A stretch of DNA of 29,249 nucleotides, from assembly GCA_964494325.1 (NCBI GenBank), contig CAZBTJ010000064.1:1-29249 (forward strand), written 5' to 3'. Shown here one piece after another: positions 22,441 through 29,249 of this stretch. The stretch's first letter is position 1. Every line of letters begins with the position of its first letter. The position numbers were made by a program, and so were the translations under genes. This DNA is from JAIPFM01 sp964494325. Its GTDB lineage: Bacteria; Planctomycetota; Phycisphaerae; Sedimentisphaerales; Anaerobacaceae. The notes beneath the pieces are model-generated. The model had not been told where the DNA came from, did no database searches, and was given only the letters and a program-made list of their open reading frames with translations.

Positions 22441-25221
22441 ATGCGAAAAAAGAAGCAATTCTGTTGGGTGGTTACGCTGTCTGTTTGTATTTTGTCTTCC
22501 TGTTGGGCTAGTACCTGGACCGTGGGAACGGGGGCTGGCTTTGATTTTCAAACGATCCGACCTGCCATTAATGCGGCCCAGGAGGGCGATACAGTGGTGC
22601 TGGCTCCGGGATATTATCAGGAATCTCTGACTTTTTCGGGGCGTAATATCATTCTGACTTCCACTGATCCCAACAATAAGAGTGTTGTGCAAGATACACG
22701 TCTGGTGGGAAATGGTCAGCGTATTGCGATGAGTTTTAAGGGCAGTGAAGATGCGAATTTCGTCATTCAGGGGCTCACAATTTCAGACGGTGCTAACCCC
22801 CAAAAGGGTGGGGCTATCAATGGCAAAGGGAATCGCATGACAATCCGCCAATGCATTATCAGTGATGGTCGGGCCGAAATTGCCGGAGGTGGTCTGTACG
22901 ATTGTGATGGTTTGATTGTGGATTGCACCATTAAAGGGAATCGTGTTCAGGAGGGAGGTCAAGGTGGTGGTCTCTATGGATGTGATGGTCAAATCATCAA
23001 TTGTCGTATTGAGGACAACTGGGCGGAATACAGGGATAATTCTGGAATTTCTGGCAGTGGCGGTGGTCTGGCACATTGTAAAGCCACAATAGAGGGATGT
23101 ACAATCATAGAGAATTCTGCGCCAGAAGGTCAAGGTGGAGGGTTGTTCGAGTGTTCTGGTACCATATTGCAATGCAGTATTAGCCAAAATGAGGCGAAGT
23201 ATGGTGCAGGGCTTTATGGATGTACTGCCGACATATCCCACTGTACGATCAGTGAAAACACCTCATCCAAAGATGGCGCCGGCATGTATGACTGCTCAGG
23301 TTTGATTACTGATTGCCTTATAAAGGGGAATCAATCCACAGGTTGGCACGGGGGCGGGGTCGCATTGTGCGAGACTCTTGTCAATTGTATAATTTCAGAC
23401 AACATGGCGCGCGGATATGGTGGGGGGGTATATGACTGCAACATGCTTATGAACTGTATGATTAGCAACAACGTTGCAGAGGTTTATCCCGGCGGTGGTC
23501 TGTACAAGGCAAGGTCTGTGATCAATTCTTTGATTGTGGGTAACCAGTCTGGTGACGAAGGGGGCGCCTGCTGTGATGTGAACGAAATCTCTGGATGCAC
23601 GATTGTGGGCAACTATGCCACCAATCAGGGTGGGGGCCTTGTGTATCGCAATGGGGCTGGACGTGTTGACAATACGATTGTCTGGGACAATGTGTCGCAA
23701 GAGCCAGGGCCTCAAATCGTTGCGGCCTGGGATTGTAATGATCCTATAGAGATTCAGTATAGTACCATTCAGGGTGGATTGGAGGCTGTGGCTACAGAAG
23801 ACAACTGTGCTGTAAACTGGTTGGCTGGTAATCTTGAGGCAGACCCGCAATTTGAAGACACTGGTTATCGAAGTGGATCAGGCACCTGGCATGCTGGTGA
23901 CTATCATCTGTTGGATACATCACCCTGCATAAATGCAGGTGATCCCAAATTTGTGGGGACAGACCAGAATGATGTGGAGGGACGAATACGTGTGGTTGAT
24001 GGAATTGTCGACATGGGTGCATACGAGTATGAATTTGTGCCTGTGCTGCTCCAGAATATTGTGGTGACCGGCCCTGAGCGTGTGACCTATGGCCAGTCAG
24101 TACAGTACACGGCGATGGCCTATTATGACAACCGGTCCGTGGCTGATGTGACGAGTCAAGCCGCATGGTCTGTGAAACCCCAAGAGGTTGCAGTTGTTGA
24201 AATCGGTGAACTGTCGCTCTTACCTCTGGACGACCCAGTACAATTCACCGTGAGCGCAACCTACGCAGAGGGGGATCTTATTCGCGACTCCAATCTCGTG
24301 GTGCTTGGTCTGCCAGTGCCAGTCCCAGAGCCAGAGCCCAATCCAGTAACTCCAGGTACGTATCATGTGGATACCTTGACTGGTGACAATGGAAATCGGG
24401 GCCTTTCGCGTGCCGAAGCCTTGGCTACAATTCAGGTTGCCATTGACCGAGCGACGGATGGTGATGTTATTTTGGTTTGGCCAGGTGTGTACCGCGAGGC
24501 CATCAGATTCAAGGGCAAGGCTGTGACAGTTCAGAGTGCGGACGACGCGGCTGTGTTGGAGAATCCGGAGGGATTGGCCGTCTCCTTTATTCTCAGTGAA
24601 GGCCCGGACAGTGTCTTGAAAAACTTTGTCATTCGTTCCAGCGTGTCAGGGGTGCTTGTTGCGGCCAGTTCTCCCACGCTGGCCAACCTGACCGTGGTGG
24701 GCAATGAACGTGGCATTGAATGTTATGCCGGTTTGCCCACTGTGACTCATTGCATTTTCTGGGAAAATACCGAGCTGGATGTCCTGGGGTGTTCGCCACA
24801 ATACAGTTGGCTTCAGGCCGGCAGAGGGCCAAGACGCGTTGTGATGCCTGTCCAAGATCCTGGTTTTGTGAATCCATATCGGGGTGATTACCATCTGAGG
24901 TCCGAGGCTGGGCATTGGGATTCAACGCTCAAAACCTGGGTGGCAGATAGGACGACCAGTCCGTGTATTGATGCAGGTAACTGGTACTCGGCGGTGGGGC
25001 CCGAACCCTTCCCCAATGGCGGTATTGTCAACCAGGGTGCATATGGTGGTACTGCCTACGCGAGTTGGTCCTACTTTGGCGAGCCGGTGTGTCCTGTGAT
25101 GATGGCCGGGGATATCAATGGTGACTGTACAGTGGATGAGTGGGACATGGAACTCCTCCTGCTCCACTGGCTGGAGGAGTTCCATGAAGAAATTGATATT
25201 GACACAGGGCCAAATCGGTAA
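22441..25221 (+). CDS. Secreted parallel beta-helix protein with Ig-like and dockerin-like parts
   Basis: A 926-residue exported protein. The N-terminal signal (residues 1-22) contains LSSC, so it may be a lipoprotein at C21. Two right-handed beta-helix regions are separated by an Ig-like domain (VTGPERVTYGQSVQYTAMAY onward) and a Pro/Glu-rich linker (PVPVPEPEPNP). Each begins with a TIRPAIN- or TIQVAID-type motif seen before beta-helices, and each ends in an SPCI(N/D)AG motif. The first helix has about ten coils of 23-32 residues with GGGLYxC motifs and two stacked cysteines per coil. A single calcium-loop, dockerin-like segment, DINGDCTVDEWDMELLL, lies near the C-terminus. AAAGGA (22429-22434) fits the ATG at 22441. 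Pectate-lyase-type catalytic residues were not identified, so enzyme or adhesin remains open. Confidence 0.82.
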   Translation: MRKKKQFCWVVTLSVCILSSCWASTWTVGTGAGFDFQTIRPAINAAQEGDTVVLAPGYYQESLTFSGRNIILTSTDPNNKSVVQDTRLVGNGQRIAMSFKGSEDANFVIQGLTISDGANPQKGGAINGKGNRMTIRQCIISDGRAEIAGGGLYDCDGLIVDCTIKGNRVQEGGQGGGLYGCDGQIINCRIEDNWAEYRDNSGISGSGGGLAHCKATIEGCTIIENSAPEGQGGGLFECSGTILQCSISQNEAKYGAGLYGCTADISHCTISENTSSKDGAGMYDCSGLITDCLIKGNQSTGWHGGGVALCETLVNCIISDNMARGYGGGVYDCNMLMNCMISNNVAEVYPGGGLYKARSVINSLIVGNQSGDEGGACCDVNEISGCTIVGNYATNQGGGLVYRNGAGRVDNTIVWDNVSQEPGPQIVAAWDCNDPIEIQYSTIQGGLEAVATEDNCAVNWLAGNLEADPQFEDTGYRSGSGTWHAGDYHLLDTSPCINAGDPKFVGTDQNDVEGRIRVVDGIVDMGAYEYEFVPVLLQNIVVTGPERVTYGQSVQYTAMAYYDNRSVADVTSQAAWSVKPQEVAVVEIGELSLLPLDDPVQFTVSATYAEGDLIRDSNLVVLGLPVPVPEPEPNPVTPGTYHVDTLTGDNGNRGLSRAEALATIQVAIDRATDGDVILVWPGVYREAIRFKGKAVTVQSADDAAVLENPEGLAVSFILSEGPDSVLKNFVIRSSVSGVLVAASSPTLANLTVVGNERGIECYAGLPTVTHCIFWENTELDVLGCSPQYSWLQAGRGPRRVVMPVQDPGFVNPYRGDYHLRSEAGHWDSTLKTWVADRTTSPCIDAGNWYSAVGPEPFPNGGIVNQGAYGGTAYASWSYFGEPVCPVMMAGDINGDCTVDEWDMELLLLHWLEEFHEEIDIDTGPNR
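25146..25186. repeat. Perfect 14-bp inverted repeat at the 3' end of the beta-helix gene
   Basis: CATGGAACTCCTCC (25146-25159) and GGAGGAGTTCCATG (25173-25186), with a 13-base loop, inside the coding sequence of the dockerin-like helix. It is 35 bases before the stop and faces the end of a convergent gene only six bases further. There is no T-run on either side, so it is not a standard intrinsic terminator; it could protect or block transcripts from both sides. Confidence 0.85.
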
Positions 25222-25227
25222 GTCAGA

Positions 25228-26586
25228 CTAGGCCTTAAATTCCATGACCTGTAAAGGTCGTTTGGTTTTCCAGCGGCCTCTGGTGAAGTCGGGGAAGTCA
25301 ATGGATCGACCTCGGTTGGCCACGGATTGTCCGGAAAGTCCCACCACAGCAGACCAGGCCACAGCATCATAGACATCTATGTCCGTGGGGCGTCCGTGGC
25401 GCAGGTTGTCGATTAAACGATAGTCTTCAGTGAAGTCCATGCCCCCGTGGCCTGCGCCCTTGGCTGCGCCCTGCATGGTCTTCCAGAGCGGGTGGTCGTA
25501 GGATTCATAGGCCTTCATGTCTTCCCAGGCGTGGCCCTTGGTTTTGCCTTCAATATGTACCTGTTCTAGGGGGTACTTTCGTACCAGGCCTTTTGTGCCC
25601 TGAAGCAGAATGTCACGGCTGTAGGGTCTGGGCAGGTTGGTGTCATGCTTGACAATGATGGTCTTGCCCAACTTGGTCCGGATCAGCGTGGTGTTGACGT
25701 CGCCGAGCTTGTAGGTTTCATTGTGTTTGGCATGGCCTTCTGGGTAGTGTGAGGCCCCGTATTCCTGGAGGCCCCTGGAGTCGCTGCTCATGGAGACCAG
25801 AAAATCAAAGGCGTCGCCTCGATTTACGTCCATACACTGGGCCACTGGTCCCAGTCCATGTGTGGGATATAGATTGCAGTTGTGAGTCTTTGCCCACTCT
25901 CTTCGCCACAGGCCTTCGCCGCCGTTTCCAAACTTCACGCCTCTCAGGTCGTGCAGGTAGCCGCATTCGCCGTGCAGGAGATCACCGAGCAGGCCCTGCT
26001 TGACCATGTTGAGAATACGCATCTCAGTGCGGTCATAGCAGCAGTTTTCCATCAACACGCAGTGTTTTTTTGTTTTCTCGGCCGCCTCAACCAGACGCCA
26101 GCAATCTTCTGTGTTAAATGCGGCATTGACTTCTGTGGCCCCGTGCTTGCCATTGGCCATGGCAGCCAGGAGCACCGATGTATGCCATCTCCAGGGAGTG
26201 GCCGTATATACGAGGTCCAGATCTTCGGTCTCGCACAGGCGCTTGAAATCCCAGTCACCGCGTGAGTAGCCGGTGGGTTTGGCAAAGCCCGCGTCCTGGA
26301 CCCACTTTTGGACCCGTGCCACCTTTTCAGGCACAATATCGCACACGGCCGTGATCTGGCACCCGGGGATCTTGAGGAGGTTACGCACATGACCAGAGCC
26401 CATGCCCCCGACACCCACAAAGCCGATACGCACCACATCCATGGGCGGGACCCTGAAGTCCAGCATGGGGTCTGTGGATAGAATTTGAGCGTTTCCGGTT
26501 TGCGCCAGGCCTGTGGCCATGGTAGTCAGGCCAACACCTACGGCTGCGCCTACTTTGAAAAAATCTCTACGATCCAATTGACTCAT
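25228..26586 (-). CDS. Tat-exported GH109-like glycosidase (Gfo/Idh/MocA fold)
   Basis: A 452-residue NAD-dependent protein closely resembling family GH109, whose characterised members are alpha-N-acetylgalactosaminidases using a redox-assisted mechanism. The Tat signal is R6-R7-D-F-F-K. The Rossmann motif is GFVGVGGMGSGH (about 55-66). Family stretches follow in order: LVYTATPWRWH, MENCCYDRTEM, GECGYLHDLRGVKFGN, NLYPTHGLGPVAQCMDVNRGD, HDTNLPRPYSR, SYDHPLWK, GHGGMDF and QSVANRGRSIDFPDFTRG. GGAGGT five bases upstream fixes the start. Ordinary Gfo/Idh/MocA oxidoreductases lack this set, so GH109 is likely, though many GH109-like proteins have unknown specificity. The gene converges on the beta-helix gene with six bases between stops. 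Confidence 0.88.
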   Translation of the reverse strand: MSQLDRRDFFKVGAAVGVGLTTMATGLAQTGNAQILSTDPMLDFRVPPMDVVRIGFVGVGGMGSGHVRNLLKIPGCQITAVCDIVPEKVARVQKWVQDAGFAKPTGYSRGDWDFKRLCETEDLDLVYTATPWRWHTSVLLAAMANGKHGATEVNAAFNTEDCWRLVEAAEKTKKHCVLMENCCYDRTEMRILNMVKQGLLGDLLHGECGYLHDLRGVKFGNGGEGLWRREWAKTHNCNLYPTHGLGPVAQCMDVNRGDAFDFLVSMSSDSRGLQEYGASHYPEGHAKHNETYKLGDVNTTLIRTKLGKTIIVKHDTNLPRPYSRDILLQGTKGLVRKYPLEQVHIEGKTKGHAWEDMKAYESYDHPLWKTMQGAAKGAGHGGMDFTEDYRLIDNLRHGRPTDIDVYDAVAWSAVVGLSGQSVANRGRSIDFPDFTRGRWKTKRPLQVMEFKA

Positions 26587-26609
26587 TCGTTACCTCCAGA
26601 GTATTTAGG

Positions 26610-26975
26610 TTATGGTTTTGTACTCGTTTGCCTCAATACGATAGGCAGACAACATAGCATAACCGATGTCCGGAAGAGTGGGAATGAATAAAAATAGCTT
26701 TCAGTGATCAGCTGTTTATCGAGCCGGGGGTTGAGGATTTCGTTTTCCCGCTTGATGTGGTCCTTGAGCAGTTTACCATAGGCTGTAAGGTGGGAGGCCA
26801 GGGACGGTTTGTCTTGGGTCTCAATCGCCGTACGGATGGTTGCCACATGGACGCGTGCGGTCTTGTGATCCTCAAACATGACCTGGATGATGTCCAGACT
26901 TTCATCAAAGTACTTAAATAGGATGTCTTCTTCTTTGGGCGTGAAAATACTGCAACGTTTAGCGAATTTGGGCGT
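26610..26975 (-). pseudogene. Decayed hemerythrin-like gene (5' truncated)
   Basis: The frame from an in-frame stop at 26976-26978 to 26612 encodes part of a hemerythrin HHE domain: KEEDILFKYFDE, then IIQVMFEDHKTARVHVATI, then LLKDHIKRENEILNPRLDK. These match the second to fourth helices with their metal-binding His and Glu residues. The first helix, with its own His, is absent. The only Met is at 26879, in the middle of the domain, and no ribosome-binding site fits an earlier start. After LDKQLI the sequence becomes hydrophobic and unlike the family and runs into the GH109 leader. An 89-residue product from 26879 is possible but would lack iron ligands. I read it as a remnant of an oxygen/iron-binding protein gene. 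Confidence 0.6.
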
Positions 26976-27106
26976 CTAGCTGTGTGTGTATCCAGATTGC
27001 AGCGGCACGCTGGGTTTTGTTTTACATGTGGCCTGTGTTGCGTTATAACCGAGGATTAATGGGGTCTCTGGCCATTTTAAAAGAGGTTTAGGACAAGGAG
27101 AGCAAT

Positions 27107-27565
27107 ATGGAACAGGAAAAACGTCCAGGTGGGCTCACAGCCCTGGCGGTATTTAACTTCATCTTTGCGGGACTCGGTGTGATTGGGTTCATTGGTTTTG
27201 CTGCCCTTTTGGGGCTAAAAAATGTGATTCCAACCGAAAATATGCAGCCCGATCAAAAGGCTCAGTTTGAAGCTTTTCAAGAGATGGGCACAATGGTCTT
27301 TGTGGCACTTTTGGCTTTGATGCTTGTTTCAATTGTGTTGGAGATCATTTCTGGTGTTGGGTATCTCAAGCAGAAGCGGGGTATGGGGTGGAGGGTCGGT
27401 AATGTTTATGCGGTGTTCTCTATGGTAAGTGGGATCGTTTCCGGATTGATGATGAAGCCTGAATTGGGCGGGGGGTTTAATATTGGGGCGATTATTGGTT
27501 TTGTGTATCCTGTCCTGACCCTGTTCCTGTTGAACTCAACTTTTAAAGAAGGTTTCACCAATTAG
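27107..27565 (+). CDS. Small four-helix membrane protein, unknown function
   Basis: A 152-residue protein with four predicted membrane helices (about 11-36, 61-87, 97-115, 124-144). The first two are separated by a charged loop of about 25 residues; the N-terminus is polar. AAGGAGAG precedes the ATG. It ends 12 bases before the ABC permease gene and is probably cotranscribed with it. I do not recognise a family; an accessory membrane subunit or substrate-handling protein of the exporter is possible but only inferred from position. Confidence 0.72.
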   Translation: MEQEKRPGGLTALAVFNFIFAGLGVIGFIGFAALLGLKNVIPTENMQPDQKAQFEAFQEMGTMVFVALLALMLVSIVLEIISGVGYLKQKRGMGWRVGNVYAVFSMVSGIVSGLMMKPELGGGFNIGAIIGFVYPVLTLFLLNSTFKEGFTN

Positions 27566-27577
27566 GATGAGTGCCTT

Positions 27578-28555
27578 ATGAGTCTAAAAAGCATTTCACT
27601 GGCTCATGTCCGACTGATTAGTCAATACTGGACTCGCTTTGCAGTGCGAAGTGGTTCTGGATTGGTCTATCTGTTGATTGTGCTGATCTTTGGGTTGAGT
27701 GTGGCAAACAATCTGATTTCGCCGGTTGAATTTCTCATGGTTCAACAGGAAAAGGAAATGGGGCATCGCGATCCCAATGCAGTGCAAGAGCTGATTGTCA
27801 AACTTGGGAAACCGGTCATTAAGTTCGTGCTTGGTACAAAGTCCATAGGTGAAGTTGCCAAGGAGGCCTCGCAAGAGCCCATGATGATGGGCCCTCTCAT
27901 GATGGAGAAAGAGGATAAAACAGTCGCAGGACGATGGGCCTTGTTTTTGCTGGAGGATCGTCCTGCGTTGTTGTCTTCGATCTTTTTGATCCTGGTCTTT
28001 GGACTGCCTTTTGCCATTTCCTTTCTGGCCTTTAATCAGACGACTGGAGATATACAGTCGCGTGGATTACGCTACCTCTTGTTGCGAACCGAGCGGAGCA
28101 ATATCTTCTTGGGTCGGTTTTTGGGTACTGCCATCTTTTCAACTGGCGTGATAGCTTTCTTAATCCTGACCATTGTACTGTATCTGGGGCTCAAGACCCG
28201 TCTGTATCCTGCCAGAGATCTTCTGATCTGGTCCATTCAGGGGTTTTATGCCCTGTCGATCCTCATGCTGCCCTACATTGCACTATGTGCCATGATTTCA
28301 GCCTGTGTGAGCTCGACATTTTTGTCGCTCATTCTGGCCAAACTGCTGATTGCCGGGACATTGCTGTTTGCTGTGCTTGGTCGTTTGGTTTGGGAGCCGC
28401 TCAAATATATTAAGTGGCTGTTGCCCTGGGGGTGGCAGAACCATTTGCTGCATCCCTCTTTTACGCACTGGGGCTGTGCCAGCCTGGCGTGTCTGGTCTA
28501 TACGGCCGTGTTCTTGATGTTGGGGTATCGACGTTTTGCGAAGCGTGATTTATAG
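27578..28555 (+). CDS. ABC-2 type transporter permease
   Basis: A 325-residue membrane protein with about six helices (near 28-46, 129-152, 181-204, 218-242, 248-270 and 297-316). A large soluble loop, about residues 50-125, lies between the first two. The segment RGLRYLLLRTERSNIFLGRFLG is typical of ABC-2 permeases, where the arm before the third helix contacts the ATPase. The ATPase gene follows after 8 bases. The substrate is unknown; ABC-2 systems export lipids, polysaccharides, drugs or peptides. The large extracytoplasmic loop resembles the NatB/Gld-type subgroup more than short drug exporters, but I would not assign it further. Confidence 0.85.
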   Translation: MSLKSISLAHVRLISQYWTRFAVRSGSGLVYLLIVLIFGLSVANNLISPVEFLMVQQEKEMGHRDPNAVQELIVKLGKPVIKFVLGTKSIGEVAKEASQEPMMMGPLMMEKEDKTVAGRWALFLLEDRPALLSSIFLILVFGLPFAISFLAFNQTTGDIQSRGLRYLLLRTERSNIFLGRFLGTAIFSTGVIAFLILTIVLYLGLKTRLYPARDLLIWSIQGFYALSILMLPYIALCAMISACVSSTFLSLILAKLLIAGTLLFAVLGRLVWEPLKYIKWLLPWGWQNHLLHPSFTHWGCASLACLVYTAVFLMLGYRRFAKRDL

Positions 28556-28563
28556 GAGAGGTT

Positions 28564-29249
28564 ATGACGACTGAAGTCGTATCCATACTGGGTTTAAGCA
28601 AACGTTTTGGGCGCATACAAGCGTTGGATGATGTCACCTTACAGGTGCCTGCTCGCGCCATCTTTGGCCTGCTCGGTCCCAATGGGGCTGGTAAGACCAC
28701 CCTGTTTTCTGTGGTGGCGGATTTTCTCAAGGCAGACCAGGGCACGGTTGAGGTGTTGGGCCATGACACACGTTATATCTCGAGACTGCAGGGACGCCTG
28801 ACGATCCTGCCGCAGGACGCTCAGTTTCAGAGAAATGTGCCCATATTAGATCAGCTCGTATTCTTTCGTCTGCTTGCCGGACGCACCAAAGAACAGGCCC
28901 GTGATGAAGTGATGCACTGTTTAGATCTTGTGGGTCTTGAATCGATGGCCAAGCGGCGAGTCGGAAGCCTGTCTCATGGTATGATCAAACGTCTTGGTAT
29001 TGCGCAAGCCTTTCTGGGTAACCCGGAGGTCATTCTCCTGGATGAACCCACCGCTGGTCTGGACCCGGCTAATGCACGTCAAATTCGTGACCTTGTCAAG
29101 ACCCTGCAGGAAAAGACAACCATTTTGGTCAGTTCCCACAACCTGGCTGAGGTCCAGGAGCTTTGTGATCACGTGGCCATCATGGATCACGGCAAGGTCG
29201 TACTCACAGGCACGGTAGACGAGATCACACGGGCCAACCGAGAATTCTA
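28564..29249 (+). CDS. ABC transporter ATP-binding protein, 3' end outside the window
   Basis: The frame from the ATG at 28564 is open to the right edge (228 codons visible). AGGAGAGG (28554-28561), overlapping the permease stop, serves as ribosome-binding site. Walker A is GPNGAGKTT (about 38-46), the Q-loop is at PQDAQ, the signature is LSHGM (136-140) instead of LSGGQ, Walker B is VILLDE (156-161), the D-loop is GLDP and the switch histidine is H192. This is the CcmA/NatA-like class that pairs with ABC-2 permeases and powers export. About 70-100 residues of a usual 300-residue protein are likely missing. Confidence 0.93.
   Translation, partial: MTTEVVSILGLSKRFGRIQALDDVTLQVPARAIFGLLGPNGAGKTTLFSVVADFLKADQGTVEVLGHDTRYISRLQGRLTILPQDAQFQRNVPILDQLVFFRLLAGRTKEQARDEVMHCLDLVGLESMAKRRVGSLSHGMIKRLGIAQAFLGNPEVILLDEPTAGLDPANARQIRDLVKTLQEKTTILVSSHNLAEVQELCDHVAIMDHGKVVLTGTVDEITRANREF

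Noticed and set aside
22783..23241. Open frame of 152 codons on the minus strand inside the beta-helix gene
   Set aside because: It is antisense to a gene with regular repeats, which creates long open frames in other phases; no ribosome-binding site or recognisable domain.

Overview
The window is bacterial chromosome, roughly half G+C, densely coding on both strands, with no rRNA, tRNA, CRISPR array or phage genes that I can see. The mix suggests a Planctomycetota genome, most likely of the Phycisphaerae type. It has secreted proteins ending in dockerin-like EF-hand modules, a large parallel beta-helix protein, a Tat-exported GH109-type glycosidase, an ECF sigma/anti-sigma pair beside a secreted protein of unknown function, an orphan lipoprotein secretin and an AsmA-like protein. 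That assignment is inference from gene content; no marker tree was run.

Layout. 1-4.1 kb (+): the end of a secreted dockerin/propeller-like protein, an FHA protein, then an exported unknown protein, an ECF sigma factor and its probable membrane anti-sigma factor. 4.15-8.7 kb (-): a HAD phosphatase, a strong terminator, and the operon etfB-etfA-acyl-CoA dehydrogenase, a complete electron-transfer unit for acyl-CoA oxidation. 8.9-10.9 kb (-): rimO then pgsA. 11.1-13.5 kb (+): a lipoprotein secretin and a Pro/Ala-linker protein, bracketed by two related copies of a roughly 155-170 bp mobile-looking element. 13.6-17.1 kb (+): rpsB-tsf-pyrH-frr, the conserved translation/UMP kinase/ribosome recycling cluster, with a good -35 box upstream. 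17.6-20.5 kb (+): an AsmA-like protein. 20.6-21.0 kb (-): a YjbQ-family protein. 21.2-26.6 kb: a carbohydrate-related group with a GH105-like lipoprotein, a cysteine-laddered beta-helix protein and a convergent GH109-like enzyme. 26.6-27.0 kb (-): a decayed hemerythrin gene. 27.1-29.25 kb (+): a small membrane protein and an ABC-2 exporter (permease plus ATPase, the latter cut by the window edge).

The most unusual signal is between the genes. Four intergenic spacers carry tandem arrays with a strict period of 7 bases, and a fifth carries a degenerate one. The heptamer sequence differs by site. Two further heptamer tracts, arranged as inverted arms, form the core of the two copies of the short element at 11090-11257 and 13311-13464. 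Each copy has about 10-13 bp terminal inverted repeats, a hairpin at each end and a near-perfect flanking direct repeat of about 8 bp. This looks like a non-autonomous, MITE-like family built from heptamer repeats. It is the best candidate here for something undescribed.
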